64,000 nucleotides of DNA from Haberlea rhodopensis. Taxonomy: Eukaryota > Streptophyta > Magnoliopsida > Lamiales > Gesneriaceae. The stretch is taken from contig CAJQUN010000400.1 of assembly GCA_907163345.1 (NCBI GenBank), positions 434,001 through 498,000 of the forward strand. The letters run 5' to 3'. Under the pieces are notes generated by a model. That model made no database searches. It saw only the letters and a list, made by a program, of their open reading frames with translations, and was not told where the DNA came from. Positions 44,457 through 56,446 of this stretch are shown one piece after another. The translations under genes and the position numbers were made by a program. How positions within the stretch are numbered: position 1 is the first letter of the stretch; each line of letters starts with the position of its first letter.

Positions 44457-45617
44457 TAGGGGTGCTTAACAGACAAAACCGGTCCGGTCGGTCCAGAACC
44501 GGCCGGTTTCGGATCCGTTAAGCACGGAACCGATCCAGTCCGTTAAGGAACCGGATCGTATCATGTTCCAACCGGTTCCTGTGACCTACGGTTAATTTTA
44601 GCAATTAAAATAAAATTCGTGCCAGTGAGAATACTTGTGTTGCTTCTTGACCTAATGGTTGTAATGTTGTCTCATCAAAATTATGTTTTTTTACAAAGTG
44701 TTTTTTAAATGTTCTGGTGCCTCCACTGGAACCACCAGCTTTATATGAATATTGTATCTTACATAATTAACATATTGCAACAGATTCATTAGTACCTTCT
44801 TTTTAAGCGAGTTCAAAGTGATCCCATATCTTACTTCTTTTGGCACGAGTCGATTGTCTACTCGCTGTTGTAGTGGCTCGGGAATGACTTCACTTGTTGT
44901 CTCTCTTGGGCTTGGGCAGCAGGAGATTCGGCAGGTTGCTCGGATTGTTGTGGTTCGATGTTCATAGAAGAACCACCAACATTGAGGTCAGCAAAAAAAT
45001 CATAACTTTCATTAAACTTAGGAATTGGCACATGCAAATTCATTCCCGAAGATAAACTCAGTGATAAACGAACCGGGACAAGACCCCAACTGCGACCCCG
45101 GCTACGACCAGCGTCACTGTTAGATGAAGATGCCATTATTATATAAATAAATTGTAGATAGCATAATGGAGAGAAAATTATGAGATTGAAGTATACACCT
45201 TTGCAAGAATGAATTGTGAGGATTAACAAAGCACAACACACCTATTTATAGTTTTTTTATAAAAAAATTTAAAAAAATAAAAATAAAATAAAACTGAACG
45301 TTGGCAATGGCTAAAGAGCTGTTGCCAACGTTCAGCAAGGCAACAGCTATAAAACTGTCGCCTTGCTGACATTCCACTTTATTTTTTAATTTTATTTTTT
45401 TTTTTCGAAATTACTGGTTCCGGTTCCTGAACAGGAACCAAACCAGTAGCACTGAAACTGGTGGTGCTACCGGTTTGGATCTCTGGAAGCGCCCCGAACC
45501 GGTTTCTATAGGTTCCGGGGTGATTCGGAATCGGTTAGTCTGGTTCCGGTTTCGAACCGGACTAACAGGTTTGGTTCTCGGCCGGGTATGGATTCAGCCG
45601 GCCCGATAAGCACCCTA
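44457..45617 (-). mobile_element. hAT deletion derivative, 1161 bp
   Basis: Terminal inverted repeats TAGGGGTGCTTA and TAGGGTGCTTA; flanking 8-bp duplication CACACAAT / CACTCAAT with one mismatch, as expected for hAT elements. The subterminal regions are full of GAACCGG-type motifs in both orientations. Only the N-terminal part of a transposase gene remains, so the element is non-autonomous. Confidence 0.8.
44690..45136 (-). pseudogene. N-terminal hAT transposase with BED zinc finger
   Basis: ATG at 45136 gives MASSSNSDAGRSRGRSWG and an acidic/Gln-rich leader that ends at 44858. In another frame the minus strand continues with SKIWDHFELA and later YKAGGSSGGTRTFKKHF, the outline of a BED-type zinc finger (DNA binding). 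A stop replaces a codon after FELA. The RNase-H-like catalytic core and hAT dimerisation domain are absent. Confidence 0.6.
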
Positions 45618-46280
45618 CACTCAATATTGTATGACGATTTATGAAAACTACTAGCCTTCGATTTTGGTAAATCTATTGCTATCACGTGTGTTCGATTTTA
45701 CTTGGTCAATCTCAATTTAAACACATGGCCTAATTTATTATGTCGTATTGTAATATCGTATGGTTAAGTCAATTACAATATATAAATTCATTCAAAGGTG
45801 ATCAATCTCTTAAAAGCATAAAGAACAATAAATTATCCACATAGAATTGTAAGACTCAATCAAAAACCTTAATTTAAATCATGGGTTCAAAACATGGGAT
45901 CCCCCAGTCTTGACAACAAAACTTAACCAATAATCATAATCAAACAACAATGTAAAATTATGTCTCGCAACAAATTAAATATTAAAATCTGAAAATAATA
46001 GAAGAACAAAGTTTAGAAATACTAAATAACGCTAGAAGATGGCTCCTTGATTTACTGCGTCGTCCGTCTCTCCCGATTCGGCTTCCTCTTCAATAGTTTA
46101 TGATGGTTTGAATGAAGGTTGGGGATGGAGTATGGTGGAGGCTGTGTTTTAGGGTTTAAATCTGAGCCAAAAGTCCCCTAGTCTCGTGCACCTCATCCCT
46201 TTTATAGTGAGAGACGAGTTCTCCCACTTTTGGACACAAAATATTCAACAATGAAACAAAATCTCGATTTTTTCGCGCCT

Positions 46281-46440
46281 GGCGATCTGTCGCGAAATGC
46301 TGGCGATCGATCGCCAAAGTATTCTGGAATTTATTTTTCAAAGTATGAACATCCGCAATCGATCTCGGTGAATTGGCGATCGATCGCCAAAGTTTTATTG
46401 ACTGCCGCGATCGTCGCGGTAAAGATGCTAATCGATCGCC
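46281..46440. repeat. CGATCGATCG palindrome cluster in element E LTR
   Basis: GGCGATCGATCGCC and GGCGATCGATCGCCAA copies plus degenerate ones (GGCGATCTGTCGCG, CGCGATCGTCGCG), 220-380 bases from the LTR start, equivalent to 39401-39630. Confidence 0.82.
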
Positions 46441-47712
46441 AATCTTCAAATTCAAATTTTGAGATTCCGTCCTTTCTTCGACGTGTTCGCTCGGTTTGGC
46501 CATTTTCATCATTTTTAGCTTATTTCCTCCACTTTTATGCACTTGGACCTAGATTCTTGAAATCAATAAATATATACAAAAAGCGTAAAGTCGTCCAGGA
46601 ATCCATACAAAAACGCCCATAATTTCATAGCAAAATAAGTGTAAAAATCACACTTATCATATACACTTTACAATGCAATATCATATTCTCAATTCATCAT
46701 ACAATCTCACTCTCAATTAAATTGCATGGCAAGATCAAATGACAAGATAAATCCCAAGACATATATACATATCATATATTGATATCCAGGTGCTCACGGG
46801 CGAGCCAAGAATAATGAACATCCATCTAATTGCATAAATAATGCATACCATCTACCCAATCTCATGCTACGCTTCCGCGAGCAGTATTATCCAACCAAGC
46901 TCAGGATTGCTACTCAAATAACTTCGTATCTGTTATGCATGTTTCAACAGAAACTGCCCCTACACGAGGTGAGCACACCAACAACATAACTCACATAAGT
47001 ATTAACAAAATATATGATGCAAAATTAATAAAAATAATTAATAATGTATCACAAAGAGATACAACATGCATGCTGGATATCTCAAATTGTTCCTGTTTCA
47101 CAATACCATAATCCTCCACAATTATAAAATACATACCAACCATTACAATATAGTTTCATTACCACTTTAATTCATTACTTTCGCAATATATATTTTTGTT
47201 GTCATTTACGACCCATATTGTGTGGTTCACAAGATTATAATACTTTAAAGTAAAGAGATACCTCCTGAGTATACCACAACCGTACAAGATCTCCCATGCT
47301 GTTCATGTTCTCACAATATTCAAAATTCATCAACTACACTGTCAAATAAATCATCACTAGCAACTATTTACATGCTCATACTCAAAATTCATCGATTACA
47401 AAATCGATAATAAGTAAACCGTAAAAGTTCATCATATCACATCACTCGTTCAACAGCGGCCGCACTATCACCCATCGCACGTTCAATAGCGACGGCAATA
47501 ACTATCGCACGCTCAACAGCAGCAACTCCATGATCCATCGCACGCTCAATACGACATCACAATAATTTATCATGTACTATGATATCATATCACTAGTCTA
47601 TCACGATTCATTTCATACAACAGTATTTACAATTCTATCATGAACTCTCATTCATTACCTTATTACATAAATATGAATCATAATTCATAATTAACATTAC
47701 GCACACCTGTTT

Positions 47713-47728
47713 GTACGTGACTACGTAC
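47713..47728 (-). promoter_or_regulatory. GTACGT hairpin in element F LTR
   Basis: GTACGT-GACT-ACGTAC; on the minus strand AAG|GTACGT makes a splice-donor-like site at 47728. Confidence 0.65.
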
Positions 47729-48087
47729 CTTAAGGTTGACAATATGATTTAGACGTCCATGACAACCAGGGGCTCGTACAATATCGATATTGAATATCAA
47801 TTTAATATTAATATTTAGCAACAACCCTCAACAATCTCATCATATCACAAAAAGTTGGCATGCCTCTTATCGTACTCCATAAACTACTCAAACCATCCCA
47901 ATTTGTTCTACATTCATTTGAGCAATTAATTTGATCGAGTAGTATATAAATTCCTTAGGTTTAATTTATGCCACCTTATTTAAGTGTGTAATATTTTCCC
48001 TAGAATGTAGAAATTATCATGAAAATTTACCATAAATATTACATTTCAAAATTCTCCAGAAATAACACTTCTACAACATTTCATAGC

Positions 48088-48375
48088 CCGCGATTGATCG
48101 TCCATAGCCCGCGATCGATCGTGAGCTCAATCAATAAAATGTTCAAGTTTCGCTCTCTCGCGATCGATCGCGCACTGGCTCGAGATAGGTCTTGAAAACC
48201 CTGTATTGCCCATCTTGGGTACACACTTGCGGGCTCAATCAATAAAATGTTCAAGTTTGGCTCTCTCGCGATCGATCGTGCACTGGATCGCGATCGGTTC
48301 CGAGAACCCTGCATCACGCATCTTGGGTACGCACTTGCGTGATCGATCGGGCATAACCTCGCGAACGATCGTGAG
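48088..48375. repeat. CGATCGATCG palindrome cluster in element F LTR
   Basis: About eight motifs, including CGCGATCGATCGCGC and GTGATCGATCGGGC, within a partly duplicated 120-bp segment (48110-48190 resembles 48230-48310). Confidence 0.85.
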
Positions 48376-49129
48376 GCTTTGGTTTTGCGAGAAAACTCCA
48401 TTTTCAAGCACCAAATCTCAATATTAATACCAACACCTTATTTTTCATTCAAAACTTCACCAAAACACATAATAAACTTCATTATAACAACATAAACACA
48501 AATCCCCAAATCCCTACCACAAAATACATTCAACTATTTACCATCTCCAATTCAGAAAAAACCAAGTTCAAGGTAAGAATTAGCTTATCAAAGCTCAATT
48601 GATCATCATATCAAGAATCCATCAAGATTCAAGCTTTGCTTCTCCATTAAATGAAAGAAAAATGGATAGGAAGAAGAAAGGGTTTTGGAGGAGAAGAGTG
48701 GAGGTGTGTAGATGTAAAGTGGTGTTAGTATGTGTTTTTTGTAGGATTTTGGGCATGTGAATCCCTTTTATAATTTAGTACACCATACACCACTTAACCA
48801 ATTTATTAACATCACAGTACACTAACATGTATATTCATCTTCTAATCCATGCTATCTTAATTCATTATCAACTTCTCAATTTAACATTCAATCTCATATA
48901 GTAATTTCTTGATTATCACATAACTATATTTGATTTATCCCCAAAATTGCAGTCCAAATTTCATCATCACCATTTATGAATTCAAAATTTATGGCTCAAT
49001 CATAATATTTCACGATGCTCGATTTATCTCGAAATTGAGTCTAAATGCAAAATGATGCTCACTATTAATTATCCCTTTATTTATCACATTAACTTAATTA
49101 ATCAAGATAATTAGAGTTCAGGCATCACA

Positions 49130-50345
49130 ATTAACCTACGATAATGAATTAATCAATTAAAATACTAATTTACTACTAATAAGATCACAACCAAGCAAAC
49201 CAAAGATGATGTCCACAAGAGAAGATTACCAAGACGTCATTTCACCAATATAACCCCCATATGACTCTCGATGAATATCCAAATATATCTAAGGTGACGA
49301 GTTCTCCAAAACTATCTAATACATTCACTCAAGCTATATTAAACATAATATCAAATTGCAGTAAGTTGTTGTGCACTTATTTAATATTTCACTACTGCGT
49401 GAAACCTTATGAAAACTTCTAACTTTCGAGTACTAGATATCTATGGCTAATACACGTGCATTTGATCTCATCTCTCGATCTCAAACTGAAATCCACGAGA
49501 TAATTTACTCTTCATATTATAACATCATCTCTGGATCTCAATTATAATATCTTAAATCAATTCAATGGTGACCAATCCATTAAAGCATTAATAATCATAA
49601 ATCTTGCGCAAAGGATATAGGAATTCAATCATTAACTAGTAATCAAGTTATTGGTTCAAAATAAAGGTTCCCCTAATCTTGATAAATAAAATTAGTTCAT
49701 AATATAAAGCAAAACAAAGCAAAACAAATATTTAAAGACAAAGAAAAACTCTTGGCGTTAACTCCATTTCTAGATCCTAGCTTCCTCTCTCGCTTCCTTC
49801 TCGGTCACCTCTTCAAATCCCCTTGTTGGGTTATTCCAAGGTCTATGATGGATGATGGATGATGAATGATGGTGGATGTTGGTGAAGATGGATGATGGAT
49901 TGGTGGTTTGTCCTATGTCTAATATGGTTGGATTATTTTCGTCCATGGTATGTGATTGTGTTTGTAGAAGAGAACGAATATGTAGTTTCCTTGTAGAACT
50001 CAACCCTAAAATGTTATTTTTTTATTATAATTTCTAGCCTACCGATCGATCGGTAAGAAGTATCCATCGATTCATATTTTTTCCAATTAAATTCCTTTAG
50101 CTATGGCCTTTGATCGAACGATCGGAACTTGGCTACTGATCGATAGGTAATTCTTCAATTTTCAACTCAACCTACGTCATTAGAGCGATCAAGCGATGCA
50201 AGGCTACCGATCGATCTGTGTCTTTTTCAAAAGTTGAGTTTTCGTCGTTTCTTCTATGAGCTCATGTCCTCAACTTTCATGCGCTTGAACATAGATTCTT
50301 GAAATTAACAAACATCTACCAAAAACTTAAAGAAGAAATTCCTCG
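49130..50345 (-). repeat. Older Athila-type LTR fragment G
   Basis: Diverged copy of the D/E/H LTR family: TTAACCTACGATAATGAAT, ACCAAGACGTC...TTCACC, AAGGTGACGAGTT and CTTGAACATAGATTCTTGAA blocks in the same order. Its 3' end is missing because element F starts at 49129, so F inserted into G. A decayed CGATCGATCG cluster is at 50041-50220. Confidence 0.75.
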
Positions 50346-51509
50346 ATCATCCTTAGAAGATTTGTAGCCGGGTATCCCATGGCAAAATTTACCTAATATC
50401 TATCGTTAAGGTTCGTCTATGCTAGATCCGGTGATTACACGTCTTTGGTTACCGTAAACATGAGATGCCCATAGATCTATATATGTGATGAAAGGATATT
50501 AAACGCACAAGGCGTTTTTCATCGTTAAAGGATAGAATATGTATTTCTCGCTGAATACACAGTGGAATAGCCTTTAACAGTTAACACTAAACTGAATACA
50601 CAATGGAATAGTCTTTAACTCTAAATTGTTGTAAGTCCGTAAACAAGTTTATTCGATAGTTTGTCGTTATATTTTGATGGGTTAAATATTAAAAATGCTA
50701 TGAATTTTTTAATACTAGTCCCAAATTTTTAGAAATAATAAAATATAATCATACTTAAATTATTTTTAATTTACAATAATCCCACATGAATGTTTATAGT
50801 CCACAAAAATTATTTTTAACAAAAACAATCATTTTGGAGATTTTGACACTACTTTTTAATTAAAAACAAAATATCGAGACTACTTTTTAATTAAAAACAA
50901 TGTCCATATAAGTATATTTATTAGTCTTAAAATGGGACTATTGTTACAAAAACATATATTCTATCGGACCAATTTTTATAAATTTACCCAGTTTTGTTGG
51001 TTACCTAATTGAGAAATCTTTAAACTCTAAATTAAACTAAACAAGTTTGTCGTCATCCCAAAACCTTTCTACCACAATCTAAGCAACTAAATCTTATGTA
51101 CCTTTGCCAACTCCTGTTTGGTTACTTTGGCTTCACCTACTTTTATACTTCGCCCTGCCTTCATTTAGGCAGTGCTTTCCAAATCGATATAATCTTATTA
51201 GAATCTACTCGATGCAAAAATGTTCATGTTTCACTACGAGGGACAGGAAAAAAACCTATAAATTTTGGAATTAAATTAAGATTTGTGGCTCTAAAATGGA
51301 TGTTTATTATACTATTCAGACAACACAAGCCTTGCATAACCAAATTTTACTTATTTATTCGAATCCGACCTCCATATGCCTCAATACTCTACCTACAAAA
51401 GAAAACAAAATTTAACACCACAAAAAAAAAAAAGTACAAAAGCATCAAAAAAGAAAAAGAAAATCGACAAGCAAGTCATGATCAACTATAATTGATCAAT
51501 TATTTCTTA
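50346..51509. other. AT-rich intergenic DNA
   Basis: No gene, RNA or element ends that I can recognise. Short direct repeats occur at 50555-50620 (CTGAATACACARTGGAATAG twice). Confidence 0.6.
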
Positions 51510-51908
51510 TTAGTAAGATCTAGGGGATGGATCAAATGTAAGCACTTCCTTAGAACGTATCCACGGCTTCACCAACACCACAGCCTCAAACCCCCGGGCA
51601 ACCCCCCCGCCCCTCAAGCCGGCGGAGATCTTCAGATAATACTTCATCCCGGAAACCACCTGCGTCTCCGCCTCCACCACCTCCGAAAACACCAGCAGTT
51701 TACCATTAACACCCTTTTGCAGCATCTTTAAATTGTACTGTTCCACACAGTATCTCCCCAGATCCTGGATCTGTTTGTTGCTTCGCACATTCTTTACTTC
51801 TCTTCGACCTCCCACCATAGCTTCAAAGGCGGATGCATGCATGAAAAATTGGGATGTGGTGAAGATGAGGAAGAAGAAGAGGGCATGTTTTCTGGTTTTT
51901 ATCGCCAT
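51510..51908 (-). CDS. Phytocystatin (secreted cysteine protease inhibitor), 132 aa
   Basis: Cystatins block papain-like cysteine proteases by wedging three segments into the active site. All three are visible: the N-terminal Gly pair (G33, G34), the central QVVSG loop (83-87) and a C-terminal PW (115-116). The plant-specific LARFAVEEYN-type helix appears as LGRYCVEQYN (50-59). Residues 8-27 are hydrophobic and end in ASA, a likely signal peptide, so the protein should enter the secretory pathway. ATG 51908 is chosen because it fits the signal peptide and the TATA box 66 bases upstream; the frame stays open further upstream without conserved sequence. Single exon, as in many small plant cystatins. 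Cys54 in the helix is unusual. It is the only intact host gene in the window. Confidence 0.9.
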   Translation of the reverse strand: MAIKTRKHALFFFLIFTTSQFFMHASAFEAMVGGRREVKNVRSNKQIQDLGRYCVEQYNLKMLQKGVNGKLLVFSEVVEAETQVVSGMKYYLKISAGLRGGGVARGFEAVVLVKPWIRSKEVLTFDPSPRSY

Positions 51909-51973
51909 TTTTTTCTTCTTCAGATTCTTGAATTTTTTTCCTTTTCTTCTTGATTCGAGGATGCCTGGGTGAA

Positions 51974-51981
51974 TATTTATA
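51974..51981 (-). promoter_or_regulatory. TATA box of the cystatin gene
   Basis: TATAAATA on the minus strand, 66 bases before the start codon; transcription would begin near 51945. Confidence 0.65.
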
Positions 51982-51989
51982 TTTGAGGA

Positions 51990-53376
51990 TTTGTTGCTTT
52001 TTCCAATGGAGAATGGCGTAGGATGGTATGGGGATAACGTTGACACGTTAAACGAGGAAAGTTGGTGTTGGCAGCAGCCTCGGAATGCCGCGTCTTGAAA
52101 GTCTGCAGAGGATAAATTCGGAGGTTTATGTATTTGTAAATTATTATCTTGGGTTTGCAAGTTTTGTTTTGTAGTATTTGTACTATATTTATTATTTTTG
52201 ATATAGTTGAGGGGTTTATTAAATATAATTTATAAAATTAAATTAAATTTTACAAATAATGTAGAGGGATTTCATTTTTAATCAAATCAGCCCTACAGCA
52301 AAACATTAAGAATTTTTTTTTATGTTTACTAAAATTAAAGCAGCAAAGTTTTTCTAAAAAATTAAAAACAGCGTCCGTCACTGCAGCTGGTAGTTGGCAG
52401 CGTCTTTCAGCTATCATCGCCTCGTTTCACAATATTTTCGAAATTTAATTTAATTTTTAAATTATTTATAAACCCATAGTTGAGGTTGGGCTTATTTTAG
52501 AAAATGATAAATTTTAAAAATATAGTATCATATAATAGGAGTATTTGAATCACAATATAGTTTTATAAAAATTATTTTTAATCAAAATAATCATAAACTT
52601 TTGTTTGTAATCAATAGAAGTCCTACACTTTTGCTTTTAATAAAAAAATAGTGTCAAAACAATCTAGTCAATTATAATATCACTTTTGTTAAAAGTTAAT
52701 TTATGTGGGCTAAATTTTTTATATTATGTAGAACTATTTTTTATTAAATACAATTTTTATAGGACCATATTTGACTAGTTCTAAAAATCTTACATCAGTG
52801 TTGGAAAAATCATATCATATAAGAACATTTTTAAAATAAATCCTTCAAAATATGTGTTTTCTGAAGTCGCCAAAACTATTCCTATGAAATGATATATATA
52901 TTTCGATAAAAAAAAAAGTATATATATTCATTGGCGAAGAGAATATAATTGTATTCTAAACAAAATTCGTCATTTAATTATTTATTAGGGAAAATAAGCA
53001 TGCATATCTATCCACATATGGTACAAAACTTCGAGTTAAGCCTGCAGTAAAGGGATGGCAGCAAATTTGTCATATTTTGCCTAAAATCTGCAAGCCATTT
53101 ACAATAGCACAAATTCCCACTACATCCACACTATGTCATTTAGATTTTTAGACAATATTATTATTAACATTATATAAGCGCGCTAAATTGTCGGTTGATT
53201 TTGATTGAGCTTTTGCTTCTTTATTACTAAAATGCCATTGGATTTTCTTCTTCATCAAACCCACCGACAATTCCAATTCGAAAGTCCCAATCCAGATTGC
53301 TTTCGCCAAATGCATTTGATTTACCTCTTCAATTTTTTCCATCCCTTCATCTTCTTTTCCCGTCTGATTATCCCCT
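51990..53376. other. AT-rich intergenic DNA
   Basis: Cystatin promoter side at the left, then AT-rich DNA without recognised genes. The pieces around 50670-50960 and 52490-52790 both contain long A/T tracts and related phrases such as AAAATTATTTTTAA, perhaps remnants of the same old repeat. Confidence 0.5.
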
Positions 53377-55101
53377 TCACGAGCTTTCTACTTCTCAGTT
53401 GAGTTCTTGGAAAATATTTTCAAAGAAACTGCATTCCACGTGAAAGAACGTGTTTTGTGCTGCAAGCAAGTGGAAGATAGATCGAGAGCGATTGTAATGA
53501 ATAGGTAAATTATTTGAGATTATTTTGGTAAAAACTTGTTCTGGTTAGTATCATATTGTAGTGATGATCTTTACTGAATTCAATTGTTAAAAGTAGGGAA
53601 TGTTCTTACATTTACGTGGAGCAAACATACATGCTGGTGGCGCTGGCATGTACTATACTCTGTTAAAATATCACAAACCCCATGTATTCCTTTCCTCTGC
53701 ATATCTGATTTTGTCTTCGTCGGGGAAATGCCCTGCCCTAGAAGAAGAGATCGATGGTGCTTAGCTTGATGATATTGGAAAAATGTACAGCTTTACATTT
53801 GGATTGAGAAACATACCGTTCTTAATTTGGTTATTGTGAAATTTAGTAGATGGAAAAATTTCCTAACAAACATAAGTGAGGAGGACAAAAAGTACAGTTA
53901 ATAGATTATTTGCTCCATTTATATCCTTTCCCTGCTTCCAAACGTCACCATGAAAACACATAGAAACCCGCTCATAAGATGCCATATAAGGATTTTTCGA
54001 ATTCTGAACTTATTTCTTTCATCTTGACTGTGTATGTTTGTATTTATTTATAAGAAACTCTGTATTATTCCATGCAGGCGATGGGTTCAAGCTGTATTTC
54101 AAGCAGCTTATTGTATATTTGGAAGTGCAGTGAGTCACCTACAAGGGGATAATGATGAACGGAAAGATGTTAAAAATGGGTTTGAAATTGCCGAGGGAAT
54201 GGCTGTTGAAATGTTTTGTGTACCATCTTCATGCGAAGAGGTACCAGATCACAATTTGCTTCTCTTAACTCCCTTTTTCAACACACATCTGACGTACCAC
54301 GGAAACATGAATCTTAATGTAGAATTTGTTCCTCCGTCTTACGAGCTTTAGCCTGAGTAGATCTTTATCATTTTCTTAGGTTGTTGATGTTGATAAAGGA
54401 TTTGTATTTCTAGATAAAACTACTTTCAAAAGAGTACCATCATACTTGCACATCTACCGGCTTAATGCTATGGGAGTCAGCTAGGTTAATGTCTTATGTA
54501 CTTGCCACAAATCAAGAAAATCTCTCCGGTAAAAAGGGTCTTAGAACTTGGATGTGGCTGCAGTGGAATCTGTTCAATGATTGCTACTAGATACGCCGAC
54601 CTCGTTATCGCCATTGATGGTGACACAAAAGCACTCGAACTCTTGGCCAAAAATGTATCCTCAAACCTCAAATCACCAATTCTCGATACATTACACGTGA
54701 GAAAACTAGAATGGGGGAATGAAACTGAGATAGATGCCAATATGAAACTAAACAAAAAAGGTTTTAATGTTACTATTGGCACGGATGTAACATATATTCC
54801 TGAGGTGATCAATCCCATGTATGCTACTGCCTGAGAATTGATGTCATCCAGCAGAATTATGGAAAAGGATGAAGAACAAGTTTTTATTTTATGCCACGTT
54901 TCACGCAGAGTTGACGAGCTATCTTTAATTTCTGCTGCATCAGGATATGGTTTCAGATTGGTGGATAAGTGGCCCGAATCAATCCCGAATAACTCGTTTC
55001 AAGGTACTGTCAAGAATTGGTTTTCTAATAACCAATATGCAGTTCCTTCTACAGCACTCAGTATTGTGTATTTTTGTTTTCCAGACACCATATGTGATTG
55101 A
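53377..55101 (+). pseudogene. 5'-truncated tRNA-methyltransferase-like (METTL) pseudogene
   Basis: Matches the C-terminal half of plant two-domain methyltransferase-like proteins: the end of a METTL2/6-type domain fused to a second methyltransferase domain. First exon piece 53377-53504 (AFYFSVEFLENIF...CCKQVEDRSRAIVMNR), GT-AG intron 53505-54077, second exon 54078-54240 (RWVQAVFQ...PSSCEE), short GT-AG intron 54241-54379, then 54380-55101. The SAM-binding loop is clear (VLELGCGCSGICSM, then AIDGDTKALELL), and so is GTDVTYIPE. Lesions: frame changes near 54445 and 54530, an in-frame TGA at 54832-54834 and loss of the whole N-terminal domain. Introns retained, so it is a degraded gene and not a processed copy. 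Confidence 0.75.
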
Positions 55102-55239
55102 ATGTTGAGCGTTATATAATATATTCACTTTAGTCGTTTTATGTCTTTTGTTAAATATTATTATTTGATATTTCATGTGCTTTGTAAGATGCTGAAGCCA
55201 CATTATTTCAAGAACAATAAATTATATATAATATATTTT

Positions 55240-56437
55240 GGGGTAATACATATGGTCCCTCTTGTTTGCACACATTCCCGATTTAGTCTCTATTGTTTGC
55301 ACTGACCCGATTTAGTCCCTTTACTTTTCTAGTTTTCAAGATCAGTCCTAAATGTTAAATGCACCGTTAAAACTAACGGAGAGAGACTGAATCGGGTTAC
55401 TTAAAACTTCAGAGACTGAATCGGGAAATTATACAAACATTAGGGGCTGATTCGGCTCATTTAAAAATATTGGATGAATTAATTCTTTAAATTATTAATT
55501 ATTATAGTAATTAATATGGATACTTTATTTATTATTTTGATAATTTTTTGTAAAATTATTTTATTTAAATAATCATATAATATATTAAATTAAAACCATT
55601 TTCACTCAAACAAAAGAAAAGAAAAATCAATAGTATATTGATATATAAAATATATTTCGATGACTAGTTTACAAGATATATTTTTGATTTCATTAAATGA
55701 TGTCTATCAGATGTGTCATCAATTTATTAAAAAAATATTTTTTTGATAAATTAAATAATTTTTTTTGATAAATTAAATATTTTTTTATAAATTGATGATA
55801 TTTTTTATAATTTAAAAATTTAATATATTATATCATGATTTAAATAATTATGAACAATGTCATTAATTTATTACAAAACTTATTTAATTTATCACAAAAT
55901 TTATTTAATTTATCAGAAAAGAAATAATTTTTTTTATAAATTGATGATACATCTGATAGACATAATTTAATAAAATCTAAAATATATCTTATTTAATAAG
56001 TAAACTAGACATCAAAATATATTTGTATATCAATATACTATTGATTTTTCTTTTGTTTGTTTGAGTGGAAAAATGATTTTATGAAGAATTTAATATATAA
56101 TATCATTATTTAAATAAAATAATTTTACAAAAAATTACCAAAATTATAAATAAAATATCCATATTACTTGCTATAATAATTAAAAATTGAAAGAATTAAG
56201 TCACACAATCTTTTTAATGACCCGAGTCAGTCTCTTTTGCATCAATTCCCGATTCAGTCCCTGAAGTTTTATGTGACCCGATTCAGTCATCTCTGTTAGT
56301 TTTAACGGTACATTTAACGGTTAGGATTGATTTGGGACAAATTAGAAAATAAGAGGGACTAAATCGGGTCAGTGCAAACAAAAGGGACTAAATCGAAAAT
56401 GTGTGCAAGCAAGAAGGACCATATCATATATTATCCC
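55240..56437. mobile_element. MULE-like foldback element, copy 1 (1198 bp)
   Basis: Ends GGGGTAATACATATGGTCC and, inverted, GGGATAATATATGATATGGT. A perfect 9-bp duplication ATATATTTT flanks it (55231-55239, 56438-56446), the size typical of Mutator-like elements. The two halves mirror each other over most of their length (for example CTATCAGATG...TCATCAATTTAT against ATAAATTGATGA...CATCTGATAG), so it would fold into a long hairpin. No ORF. Confidence 0.85.
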
Positions 56438-56446
56438 ATATATTTT

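Larger units (their letters stand above)
44022..46659 (-). repeat. 5' LTR of element E with a hAT insertion
   Basis: Minus strand, starts TGATAAGTGTGATTTTTACA at 46659 and ends ATCGATCA at 44022. Without the 1161-bp hAT insertion and its target duplication it is about 1.46 kb, close to the D LTR. Palindrome cluster at 46281-46440. Confidence 0.85.
42201..49129 (-). repeat. 5' LTR of element F, interrupted by element E
   Basis: Minus strand LTR starts TGTGATGCCTG at 49129 and ends GATGCTTACA at 42201. It is split at about 43085-46659 by element E, leaving 3.3 kb of LTR. It carries the palindrome cluster (48088-48375), the GTACGT hairpin (47713-47728), CGCT/AGCG stem-loops (47455-47550 and 42740-42920) and a 3' splice-site-like TTGTCCTTGTAG at 42490-42501. 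The right flank is LTR fragment G. Confidence 0.82.

Noticed and set aside
51096..51491. 131-codon ORF left of the cystatin
   Set aside because: Low-complexity Lys/Phe/Tyr translation of AT-rich DNA; no motif.
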